From NCBI RefSeq assembly GCF_004122735.1, contig NZ_SDIF01000012.1, positions 47,580 through 111,579 of the forward strand: 64,000 nt of DNA, in the 5' to 3' direction. The notes below the pieces were generated by a model. It was not told where the DNA came from and did no database searches. It saw nothing but the letters and a program-made list of their open reading frames with translations. Of this stretch, positions 36,076 to 43,897 are shown one piece after another. The stretch's first letter is position 1. The number at the start of each line of letters is the position of its first letter. The translations under genes and the position numbers were made by a program. This stretch comes from Streptomyces sioyaensis (lineage in GTDB: Bacteria; Actinomycetota; Actinomycetes; Streptomycetales; Streptomycetaceae).

Positions 36076-37461
36076 GTGAGCAAGGTGCTGTTCGTATATG
36101 CCAAGGGTGGACCGCCCTTGGGGTATGCCCTGTCACGGGTCGCCGCACGGTCGGCAGTGCACCTGCTGGCGCTCAGCGCGCTCCCGCCCACCGTGGCCGC
36201 GTCGGTGGACCGGCTGTGCGCCTCGTTGCTGAGCCCCTCCGAAGCGGAGCGGCGCGATCTGGTGTCCCTGATCGTCTCCCGGGCCCAGGCCGTCGGCGCG
36301 GACGCGGTCGTCACGTTCTCCGAGTACGCGGTCGTCGCGGTCGCCGAGGCCTGCGAGAAGCTCGGCCTCGCCGGAGCGGGCACCTCCTGTGCCCTCGCCC
36401 GCGACAAGCGGATGATGCGGCGCACCTGGGAGGAGCGGGGCATATCCCAGCCCCGGTTCCGGCCCGTCGCCACGGAGGGGGATCTGCGGGACGCGGCCGG
36501 CGCGCTGCGTTTCCCGCTGTTGCTGAAGGCCGCCTGGAGCGCCGGTTCCACCGCGCACCGCACCCTGCGCACGCCCGAGGAGGTGCCGGCGGCCTGGGAG
36601 CGGGCACGGGAGGTGATGGCCGAATCGGCGCAGTTGGGGTATGCCGAGCTCCATGTCGCCGGCGCCGGGGCGGACTTCCTCGTGGAGGAGATCGTGCCGG
36701 GCACCGCGGCGGACTGGTTCGACCAGGAGGGCTGGGGCGACTACGTCAGTGTCGAAGGGGTCGTCGTGGACGGCGAGTTCCGCCCGGTCTGTCTCAGCGG
36801 GCGGATGCCGACGGTGGAGCCGTTCACCGAGCGCGCCGGCATCACCCCCGCGGCGCTGCCGGACGACGCCCAGCGGCGCATCGTGGACCTGGCCCGCGAG
36901 GCCGTCGACGCGCTGGGGCTGCACACCTGCGGGACGCACACCGAGATCAAGCTCGGGGCGGACGGGCAGATGTGGGTGATCGAGACGGCGGCCCGGTTCG
37001 GCGGGGCGATGACCGTGCCGCAGATCGAGGAGGTCTTCGGCCTGGACCTCATCGGGATGCTCACCGACCACCTGCTGGGGCGTCCCGTCTCCTGGCCCGC
37101 CGAGGTCCGCACCCCGCAGGAGGCGCGCGGCGCGGCCGGCTCGCTGGTCGTCCTGGCCGTCGACGGCGCCGGTGCGGCCTGGCCGGACCAACGGGTCTGG
37201 GACTTCCCGACGGTGCGGGACGCCGTGCCGCTCAGCGTCGGCAGCCATCTGTCCGTGGTCGCGGAGAACTCGCTGCCGGACGGGGCCCCGGTGCCGGTGT
37301 ACGACCCGGCCGCGGGCGCCAACACCATGGCGGCGCTGTGTCTGCTGTCCGCCACCGACCCGGAGACCGTGCTCCGCGACTTCCGGACCCTGGTGGACGC
37401 CCTGCCCCAGGTCCTGCCGCAGGTCCTGCCCACGGACGGCATCATGGAGGTGCAGTCATGA
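36076..37461 (+). CDS. ATP-grasp ligase
   Basis: A 461-residue carboxylate-amine-ligase-like ATP-grasp protein. An N-terminal pre-ATP-grasp region (VVTFSEYAVVAVAEACEKLG) is followed by CALARDKRMMRRTWEERG, the Lys-bearing FPLLLKAAWSAGS, the DFLVEEIVPG segment and the metal-binding CGTHTEIKLGADGQMWVIETAARFGG. Such enzymes activate an acid as acyl-phosphate and couple it to an amine. The GTG with GAGGAG about ten bases upstream is preferred. It is the first gene of a four-gene operon and overlaps the dikinase-like gene (ATGA). The substrates are unknown. Confidence 0.85.
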   Translation: MSKVLFVYAKGGPPLGYALSRVAARSAVHLLALSALPPTVAASVDRLCASLLSPSEAERRDLVSLIVSRAQAVGADAVVTFSEYAVVAVAEACEKLGLAGAGTSCALARDKRMMRRTWEERGISQPRFRPVATEGDLRDAAGALRFPLLLKAAWSAGSTAHRTLRTPEEVPAAWERAREVMAESAQLGYAELHVAGAGADFLVEEIVPGTAADWFDQEGWGDYVSVEGVVVDGEFRPVCLSGRMPTVEPFTERAGITPAALPDDAQRRIVDLAREAVDALGLHTCGTHTEIKLGADGQMWVIETAARFGGAMTVPQIEEVFGLDLIGMLTDHLLGRPVSWPAEVRTPQEARGAAGSLVVLAVDGAGAAWPDQRVWDFPTVRDAVPLSVGSHLSVVAENSLPDGAPVPVYDPAAGANTMAALCLLSATDPETVLRDFRTLVDALPQVLPQVLPTDGIMEVQS

Positions 37462-39473
37462 CCACCACCCTCCTGCCCTCGGGCGCACCGGGGCCCGTCA
37501 CCGACCGCACCGTCATCGGTGAGAACCTCTCGCTGCCGCTGTTCCGCACCCTCTCCGGCGTCCTGGCCGGCCACCCCTACCTCAAGGTCGTGGTGGACCG
37601 CACCGAGAACACCTGGCATCTGCTCGACACCGCCGTCCACCCCTTCCACGTCAACTACATCGCCACCCGGGTGCTCGGGATGGACCTGGCGGACCTGGAC
37701 TCCGGGCTGGACGCCTTCAACGCCTCGGTCTACATGGATCCCGCACGGCGGTTCCTGCTGGGCGTGCTCTCCCTGCACAGCGACGAGGACACCGAGGGCC
37801 GGGAGCGGCCGTTCCTCGTGCTGGAGACGACCGAGGCCGACACCATGAACGGCCTGCTGCTGGAGGAGTTCTACACCTTCGTCCGCCACCGGGTCGACGG
37901 CCGGCTGCCGCTGCTGCTGAAGCCGGCGAACCACGGGCAGGAGCACGAACTCGCCGCGATCAGCGACGTACGGGTGCCCCGGATCCTGGGGCACGAGCTC
38001 TTCGGCAACCGCACCCGCACGCCGCTCAACGTCGGCGAGGCCGTCGGCCGGCTGCGCTACTTCCGGACCCCGGAGGAGTACGCGGCCGTGGCCGGCGAAC
38101 TCGGCTGGTCCGACATCGTGGCCATGCCCTGTCTGCCGGACGACGTGCCGCGGGTGGCGGGGTTCCTCAACACCGCGCCCGGTACCCCGCTGTCGCACAC
38201 CAATGTGCTGGCCTCCGGCTGGGGCATCCCCAACGCGATCGTCCGCGACCTGGACCGGCTCGTCGAGAAGGACGGTCTGGACGGCGCCTGGGTCCGCTAT
38301 CGGGTGCAGGACGACGAGATCAGCCTGGTCCCGCTGGCCCATGCCCCGGCCCTGGACGCCCCGACCTGGCACCAGCAGCGCATCCGGATGGAACCGCCGC
38401 TCCTGGAGGACGTCCCCGCGCTGGCCCTGCACCGGCTGCGCCGCGCCGACCACGACCGGTACGGCACCAAGGCCGCCAACCTCGGCGAGCTCCACCACGT
38501 TCTCGACAGCCGCAGCGCCGACCTCACCGCCTTCTACGGGCAGCCGCGGCCGCCGCGCGCCCACCTCTACGGCCACCTCGCGGCCCGCCTCGGCGTCCCC
38601 GGGACGACGGTGGACGGTGAACTGCGGGCGGCTGCGGCCGACTTCGTGAGCGAGGTGATCGCGGCGCCTCAGGGGATCGCGCTCCCCTTCGCCCTCCAGC
38701 ACCGCTTTCTGACGTCCTCGCCGGCCGTGCAACAGGGCCTCGGCAAGCTCAAGATGGCCCTCGAACTCGACGCCGTCGACGTGCTGGACTCGCTCTGCCT
38801 GCATTTGCAGCACCTCATCCGCAACACCCCCATGCCCGAGGACGTGACCCGGCAGATCACCCTGGCGCTGCCCGACGGCCCCGCCGCCGGCAGCCGACTG
38901 GTGATCCGCTCGTCCTCCAACGCCGAGGACCTGCCCGGGTTCTCCGCGGCCGGGGTCTACGACTCGATCACCACCGTCCACGGGGCGGAGGAACTCCTCG
39001 ACGCGGTCCGGCAGGTGTGGGCCTCGCTGCTGTCGCCGCGCAGTGTGCGGCTGCGCCATCAGGCGGGCATCTCCCTCGACGACACCTACATGGGCGTGAT
39101 CATCCAGCAGTACGTGCCGGCGGATCTCGGCGGTGTCCTGGTGACCTGCAATCCGACCCGGCGCGAGGACTTCCGCAACGTCTACCTCAACTGCTCCCCC
39201 GGCTCGCCGGAGACGGTCGTCGACGGCACGACGCTGCCGCTGCAGTACCTGTACAACACCGTCGAGGGCGGCGGCCGCACCGTCGCTCTGGGCTCGACCG
39301 GCCGGGACCTGCCCGACGGCACCCGGGACCGGCTGGCACAGCTGGCCCTGGCCGGACGGCTGCTCCAGTCCCACTTCAGCGACGCCGATGTGGACCATCC
39401 GCTGGACATCGAGTGGCTGATGACCGATCAGGGGGACTTCCGCCTGGTCCAGATCCGCCCCTACGCCCTGTGA
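37458..39473 (+). CDS. PEP-synthase/dikinase-like protein, phosphohistidine region before ATP domain
   Basis: A 671-residue protein. Residues from about 335 to the end form a PPDK N-terminal-type ATP-binding domain: GTKAANLGELHHVL, SRLVIRSSSNAEDLPGFSAAG, MGVIIQQYVPADLGGVLVTCNP and the terminal DIEWLMTDQGDFRLVQIRP. Before it, GTPLSHTNVLASGWGIPNAIV resembles the swivelling phosphohistidine motif, with the His in LSHTN. In PEP synthase and rifampin phosphotransferase this His domain follows the ATP domain; here it precedes it, as in glucan water dikinases. The first ~230 residues match nothing I recognise. Start and stop overlap both neighbours. Confidence 0.8.
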   Translation: MTTTLLPSGAPGPVTDRTVIGENLSLPLFRTLSGVLAGHPYLKVVVDRTENTWHLLDTAVHPFHVNYIATRVLGMDLADLDSGLDAFNASVYMDPARRFLLGVLSLHSDEDTEGRERPFLVLETTEADTMNGLLLEEFYTFVRHRVDGRLPLLLKPANHGQEHELAAISDVRVPRILGHELFGNRTRTPLNVGEAVGRLRYFRTPEEYAAVAGELGWSDIVAMPCLPDDVPRVAGFLNTAPGTPLSHTNVLASGWGIPNAIVRDLDRLVEKDGLDGAWVRYRVQDDEISLVPLAHAPALDAPTWHQQRIRMEPPLLEDVPALALHRLRRADHDRYGTKAANLGELHHVLDSRSADLTAFYGQPRPPRAHLYGHLAARLGVPGTTVDGELRAAAADFVSEVIAAPQGIALPFALQHRFLTSSPAVQQGLGKLKMALELDAVDVLDSLCLHLQHLIRNTPMPEDVTRQITLALPDGPAAGSRLVIRSSSNAEDLPGFSAAGVYDSITTVHGAEELLDAVRQVWASLLSPRSVRLRHQAGISLDDTYMGVIIQQYVPADLGGVLVTCNPTRREDFRNVYLNCSPGSPETVVDGTTLPLQYLYNTVEGGGRTVALGSTGRDLPDGTRDRLAQLALAGRLLQSHFSDADVDHPLDIEWLMTDQGDFRLVQIRPYAL

Positions 39474-40801
39474 GCGGCTACTTCTCCGGTCTGCGACGTG
39501 CCCGTGGGCCCCGGGCCGGCAGTCCGCCCCTGACCCCGCGGGCCCGCCGGATCATCGGGCTCAACAACGGCTTCCAGCTGCTGTTCAACCTCTTGTGGTG
39601 GATGCCGGTCTTCTACGCCTACCAGCGCGAGGCGGGCCTGAACGACGGGCAGATCTTCGGCATCCAGAGCATCTACTACGTCGCGTTCTGCCTCTTCGAG
39701 ATCCCGACCGGGATGGTGGCCGACCGTATCGGCGCCCGCAACTGTCTGCGGGCCGGTGCGGTGGTGATGACCGCGGCGAACCTGGCCCCGGTCCTCTCCC
39801 CCAGCTATGCCGGATTTCTGGTGCACTTCCTGGCGATCGCGGCCGGCCGCTCGCTGACCTCCGGCGCCGCCAGCGCCTATCTGTACGACGGCCTGGCGGC
39901 CGAGGGCGCCGGGGAGCACTACCTGAAGGCCGAGGGGCAGGCGCGGGCCCTGGGGCTGGCGGCGAAGGTGCTGTGCTGGCCGCTGGTCGGTCCGCTGATG
40001 GCGCTGGCGCATCCCGCGCCGTACGTCCTCAGTGCGGCGAGCGCGGCGGGATCGCTGGTCTGCGCCGTGGTGTTGCCGCGGCAGGCCACGGCTCGTGCGG
40101 GCGACCGGGCCCGCGCCAAGGGGACACCGCGCGACGGGCTCGCCTTCCTGCGCGAGGCCACCAAGGCGCTGCGCTGTGTGTGGGCCACCCCGTGGCTCGG
40201 CCTGATCATGCTGCAGGGGGTCGCCGTCTTCACGCTCTCCCGTATCTGCCAGGTCAATCTCTTCCAGCCGATACTGCTGGACCACGGCATCCCGGAGAGC
40301 TCGCACGGCGGGGTGCTGGCCGCGATGACCGTCGCGGAGGCGGTGGCCTCGGCCCGTCCGCAGTGGCTGGGTTCACGGCTGTCGCCGGTGGCCTGGGTGT
40401 CGCTGCTCAGCCTCGCGATGGCGGCGGCGCTCGCGGGCAGCACCCTCGGCGGGCCCTGGACCGTGATCGCGCTGCTGTGTGTGTTCGCCGCGGTCACCGG
40501 CTTCGCCTATCCGCTCCAGCGCAAGCTGGTGAACGACGCGATCCCGGCGGGGGCGCCGCGGGCCACTCTGCTGTCGGTGGAGAGCATCGTGGACCGCGCG
40601 GTGTGCGCACTGGCGGCGGTGGCCGCGGGGGCCTACCTCTCGGCGGGCCGGCTGGATGCGCTGCTGTGGCACAGCGCGCTGGTGACCGGCGTGGTGATGG
40701 TCGTCCTCCAGCTGGTCCTGCGGCGGGCGGCCCGGCGACGCCGCGTCCCACCGGACACCGAGCCGGTACCGGAGCTGGTCACCACAGCAGGAAACCCCTG
40801 A
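39470..40801 (+). CDS. MFS transporter (probable product exporter)
   Basis: A 443-residue protein with about twelve membrane helices. The loop EIPTGMVADRIGARNCLRAGAVV is an MFS motif-A relative, and SRICQVNLFQPILLDHGIP opens the second half. It is not in the 14-helix EmrB class. The GTG start overlaps the dikinase stop (GTGA), placing it in the same transcript, so export of the operon's product is the simplest role. The C-terminus is basic. Confidence 0.85.
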   Translation: MSGYFSGLRRARGPRAGSPPLTPRARRIIGLNNGFQLLFNLLWWMPVFYAYQREAGLNDGQIFGIQSIYYVAFCLFEIPTGMVADRIGARNCLRAGAVVMTAANLAPVLSPSYAGFLVHFLAIAAGRSLTSGAASAYLYDGLAAEGAGEHYLKAEGQARALGLAAKVLCWPLVGPLMALAHPAPYVLSAASAAGSLVCAVVLPRQATARAGDRARAKGTPRDGLAFLREATKALRCVWATPWLGLIMLQGVAVFTLSRICQVNLFQPILLDHGIPESSHGGVLAAMTVAEAVASARPQWLGSRLSPVAWVSLLSLAMAAALAGSTLGGPWTVIALLCVFAAVTGFAYPLQRKLVNDAIPAGAPRATLLSVESIVDRAVCALAAVAAGAYLSAGRLDALLWHSALVTGVVMVVLQLVLRRAARRRRVPPDTEPVPELVTTAGNP

Positions 40802-40823
40802 CCGGCACCGTCATACTGGGGAC

Positions 40824-41645
40824 GTGCCGGGTACGGAGCCCGGGCGGTACGGCGAAGGCCTGTTCCGCCCGGAGGAGACCGGCGAGGCCGACCGCATCGA
40901 TCTGGGGGCGCTCGCCTACGACGAGGTGAGCGCCGCCCGGTTGACGGCGCTGGGAGCCGGACCCGGCTGGCACTGCCTGGACGTCGGCGCGGGGACCGGC
41001 ACCCTCGCCCGGTGGCTGCTGGATTCGGCCGGTGTCGAGTCGGTCCTCGCGGTGGACCGCGACACCCGCTTCCTCGCCGCCGGGGACACACCCGGGCTGT
41101 CGGCCCTGAGCGCCGACATCACCGCGCCGGACTTCGATCCCGGTCGGTTCCAGCTGGTCCATGCGCGGTTCGTCCTGATGCATCTGCGCTGCTGGCGCCG
41201 CATGGTCGCGACGCTGGCCTCCCTGGTCGCGCCCGATGGTGTGCTGGTGCTGAGCGACGCCGCGGACCTGACGAGCGCGGGCGCGCCGGCCACCCCGTAC
41301 ACCACGGTGATGCGCGCGATGTGGCAGGCGCTCCGGGAGACCATCGGCACGGACATCTCCTGGGTGCCGGGCTACCCCTACCTCCTGAAGGAGGAGGGAC
41401 TGTGCCGGGTGGGAGCGGAGTTGCACGCTCCCCCGCTGGTGCCGGGCAGTCCCCTCAGCCGCTTCTGGGCCGACACCTGGGACCGGGCACGGGGCGCCAT
41501 GCTGGCGACGGGACGGGTGGACGAGGCACAGATCGAGCGGGCCCGGCACGAGCTGGCCTCGCCCGAGGGCGCCGCCCTCTCCCCCGGGATGCTCACCGCG
41601 TGGGGGTGGCGGACCGACCGGACCGCCCCGGACCGGCATTGCTGA
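40824..41645 (+). CDS. Class I SAM-dependent methyltransferase
   Basis: A 273-residue methyltransferase with motif I LDVGAGTGTLARWL, an acidic strand end VLAVDRD, and ALSADITAPDF and FQLVHARFVLMHL as motifs II-III of the UbiE/Met_11 type. The target atom cannot be deduced. The GTG start lies 22 bases after the MFS stop and follows GGGGA, so it is probably the last gene of the ATP-grasp operon. Confidence 0.85.
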   Translation: MPGTEPGRYGEGLFRPEETGEADRIDLGALAYDEVSAARLTALGAGPGWHCLDVGAGTGTLARWLLDSAGVESVLAVDRDTRFLAAGDTPGLSALSADITAPDFDPGRFQLVHARFVLMHLRCWRRMVATLASLVAPDGVLVLSDAADLTSAGAPATPYTTVMRAMWQALRETIGTDISWVPGYPYLLKEEGLCRVGAELHAPPLVPGSPLSRFWADTWDRARGAMLATGRVDEAQIERARHELASPEGAALSPGMLTAWGWRTDRTAPDRHC

Positions 41646-41732
41646 CCGGGCCGGAGCGCTTCCGGGAGCCGCCCACGAGCCGCGGAGCCGTGCCGGCCGG
41701 GGCGCCGTCGGTGCCGGGCTCCTGCGGTGGCT

Positions 41733-42875
41733 TCAGCCGGCCTCGGGGAGTTGCTGGGTGGCGCAGTGGATACCGCCGCCGCCCTCGCCGAGGTGGTCGA
41801 GCGGCAGCTGGACGACCTTCCGCCCCGGGTAGAGGTCCCGGACGGTGGCCGCGGCCCTGCTGTCGGCCTTCTTGTCGCCGTAACAGGGCATGATGACGGC
41901 GCCGTTGGCCACGTAGTAGTTCACATAGCAGGCCAGGAACTCGTCCCCGTGGCGGCCGATGTGGGACGGCTCGGGCAGCTCGACGACCTCCAGTCGCTTC
42001 CCCCGGGCGTCGAGGGCCCCCTCGATGACCGTGCGGGCCTGTTCGTAGGCGGCGGTGAAGGCGTTCCGGGGGGCGCCGGCGGCCGGTGTGCTCATGACGA
42101 CGACGCCCGGTTCGGCGAACCGGGCCAGCGCGTCGATGTGATAGTCCGTGATGTCCTTGCCCTTGACGCCCTTCACCCAGATCACCCTGGTGACGCCGAA
42201 CAGGTCCTTGAGCGCCCGCTCGATGTCCGCGCGGGACCTGCCGCGGTTGCGGTTGTCGTTGACGAGGGAGCTCTCGGTCGCCAGCAGAGTGCCCCGGCCG
42301 TCGGTCTCCAACCCGCCGCCCTCGGCGGTGATCGGCGCCGTGATCCTGCTGATGTCCTCATGGTCGAGGACCGCGCGGGCGACGTGCCGGTCCCGGCCGT
42401 GCTCCTGCTTGCTGCCCCAGCCGTTGAAGTTGAGGTCGACGCCGGCGACCCCGTCGGGGCCGAGGACGAAGACCGGTCCGCTGTCGCGCATCCACAGGTC
42501 GTCCACCGGAATCGGGAGCACCTCCACCCCGGACCCGCACGCCCGCCCGGCCGCCGGCACGTCCCGCTCGTTGGCCAGCAGGGTCACCGGCTCGAACTCG
42601 GCGATGGCCCGTGCGATACGGGCGATGTCGTCGCGGACACCGGCCGCGGCCGGCCCCCAGATCTGCCGGGTGGGCCAGGCCATGTACGTCGCGGCGTGCG
42701 GATGGGTCTCCTCGGGCAGCCGCCGGCGGGCGGCCGTCCGCGCGGCCGCCGCGGTGACCGCGTGGTCCGTGCGCGGCGCCGACCGGGCGCCGTCCTGGCT
42801 GCCGCAGCCGGCCAGCGCGCCGCCGAGCGCGGCGGCGGCTGCCGTTTGCAGGGTCTGACGTCGTGATATCTGCAC
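41733..42875 (-). CDS. Agmatine deiminase / peptidylarginine deiminase-like, Tat lipoprotein
   Basis: A 380-residue pentein-fold enzyme of the PAD_porph family, which hydrolyses guanidino groups (agmatine to N-carbamoylputrescine is the best known). Motifs are WMRDSGPVFV, DLNFNGWG, EGGGLETDG, WVKGVKGKDITDYHID and GGGGIHCATQQLP with catalytic Cys371. The N-terminus has SRRQTLQ and the lipobox LAGC, so it should be exported and anchored; most agmatine deiminases are cytoplasmic. GTG start with AGGAGG. It is divergent from a TetR gene across a palindrome. Confidence 0.88.
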   Translation of the reverse strand: MQISRRQTLQTAAAAALGGALAGCGSQDGARSAPRTDHAVTAAAARTAARRRLPEETHPHAATYMAWPTRQIWGPAAAGVRDDIARIARAIAEFEPVTLLANERDVPAAGRACGSGVEVLPIPVDDLWMRDSGPVFVLGPDGVAGVDLNFNGWGSKQEHGRDRHVARAVLDHEDISRITAPITAEGGGLETDGRGTLLATESSLVNDNRNRGRSRADIERALKDLFGVTRVIWVKGVKGKDITDYHIDALARFAEPGVVVMSTPAAGAPRNAFTAAYEQARTVIEGALDARGKRLEVVELPEPSHIGRHGDEFLACYVNYYVANGAVIMPCYGDKKADSRAAATVRDLYPGRKVVQLPLDHLGEGGGGIHCATQQLPEAG

Positions 42876-42886
42876 GATGAGCCTCC

Positions 42887-42904
42887 TGACTGAAATTTTA
42901 GTCA
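42887..42904. promoter_or_regulatory. Near-perfect palindrome, probable TetR operator
   Basis: TGACTGAAATTTTAGTCA is an 18-base inverted repeat with one mismatched pair, between the divergent deiminase and TetR genes. It sits only about a dozen bases upstream of the deiminase GTG and contains TAAAAT on the minus strand, a possible -10 box, so binding would shut off the deiminase. Confidence 0.65.
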
Positions 42905-42967
42905 AACCCAGCGTAAGGCATGATCGGACCCGAGCCACAGTGGATTCCTCGCACCCGGGAGCCTTCG

Positions 42968-43543
42968 ATGCCGGACCGCCCCACCCAGATCCTCGAAGCC
43001 GCCGCCCGGCTGATCGCCCGGCGCGGTGTGCGCGGGCTGCGCGTCGAGGAGGTTTCCGCGGAGGCCGGCGTCTCGACCGCGCTGATCTACTACCACTTCA
43101 AGGGCCGCGCCGGACTGCTGCGGCACACGCTGGAGTTCATCAACCAGCGCGCGATCCGCTACACCGACGCCGCCCTGGACACCTCCGACGCCCCGCTCAC
43201 CCAACTCACCGAGATGCTGCTGCTGGAGTTCCAGGACGTCCCCAAGGTCAGGGAGAACAGCGCGGCCTGGGGTGAGCTGCGGGCCACCGCCGTCTTCGAT
43301 CCGGATCTGCGGGAGTTGCTGGCCGACGCGACCCGCGAGTGGACCGACGACCTCGCCGATCTGATCCGCCGGGCCCAGGCCGCCGGAACGGCCGGTCCGG
43401 GCGCCGACCCGCAGGCGGCGGCCGAGCGACTCTCCGCGCTGGTCGAGGGGTTGAGCGAGCGCTGGCTGAGCGGCACCACCACGCTGGAGCGCGCCCATGA
43501 GCTGGTGCGCGGCGCCGTCGCGGCGGAGCTCGGGCCGGCCTGA
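42968..43543 (+). CDS. TetR-family regulator
   Basis: A 191-residue regulator: AARLIARRGVRGLRVEEVSAEAGVSTALIYYHFKGRAGLL is the HTH region (two adjacent parts of it), followed by an all-helical ligand-binding domain. The ATG at MPDRPT follows GGGAG; an in-frame ATG 16 codons earlier is less likely. It probably represses the divergent deiminase and itself through the palindrome at 42887. The last codons lie in a short direct repeat (43511-43578). Confidence 0.87.
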   Translation: MPDRPTQILEAAARLIARRGVRGLRVEEVSAEAGVSTALIYYHFKGRAGLLRHTLEFINQRAIRYTDAALDTSDAPLTQLTEMLLLEFQDVPKVRENSAAWGELRATAVFDPDLRELLADATREWTDDLADLIRRAQAAGTAGPGADPQAAAERLSALVEGLSERWLSGTTTLERAHELVRGAVAAELGPA

Positions 43544-43578
43544 CCCGCCCGGCGCCGTCGCGGCGCGGCTCGGGCCGG
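43511..43578. repeat. Tandem duplication at the 3' end of the TetR gene
   Basis: A 28-base unit at 43511-43538, inside the gene, is repeated at 43551-43578 after the stop with two mismatches. It looks like a local duplication of the C-terminal coding tail. Confidence 0.65.
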
Positions 43579-43897
43579 GCCCGACCCACCTGCCCCGGGC
43601 CTCACCTCAGGCGTTGCCACGTCGCACGCCATAGCGGGTGAACCGACCGCTTCGGGCAAATAAACGGACATCAGCGACTGTTTTCGGTCTGATTTCGACG
43701 TGTCACTCTCTGTGTGCGGCCGCTCCCCTGCGCCCGGCGCGTGCGACAGGTTCCCACCTCACAGTGGGTGCGGCACATGACGGTCCTCCGGTGGACGCCA
43801 GGATCTGATGAAGAATTTTCTGTCTTGGTAGGGAAATCGTGAAGAAAAGCGACCGAAAGTGTGCATCAGGTTTTGACCGCTGATCGTCTGTTCAGCG
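43544..43897. other. Non-coding, relatively AT-rich upstream region
   Basis: About 354 bases between TetR and the exporter. The first 35 bases hold the second copy of the 28-base duplication. The rest (43640-43890) is clearly more AT-rich than the genes, as expected of a promoter region for the peptide cluster. No gene is supported. Confidence 0.5.

Noticed and set aside
39017..39470. Frame open upstream of the ATP-grasp operon MFS gene
   Set aside because: It overlaps the end of the dikinase-like gene and is Arg/Gly-rich. The GTG overlapping the dikinase stop is the natural start.
38000..39473. Calling the dikinase-like protein rifampin phosphotransferase
   Set aside because: Rifampin phosphotransferases have the ATP domain first, then the rifampin-binding and His domains. 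Here the His-like motif comes before the ATP domain and no rifampin-binding region is seen.
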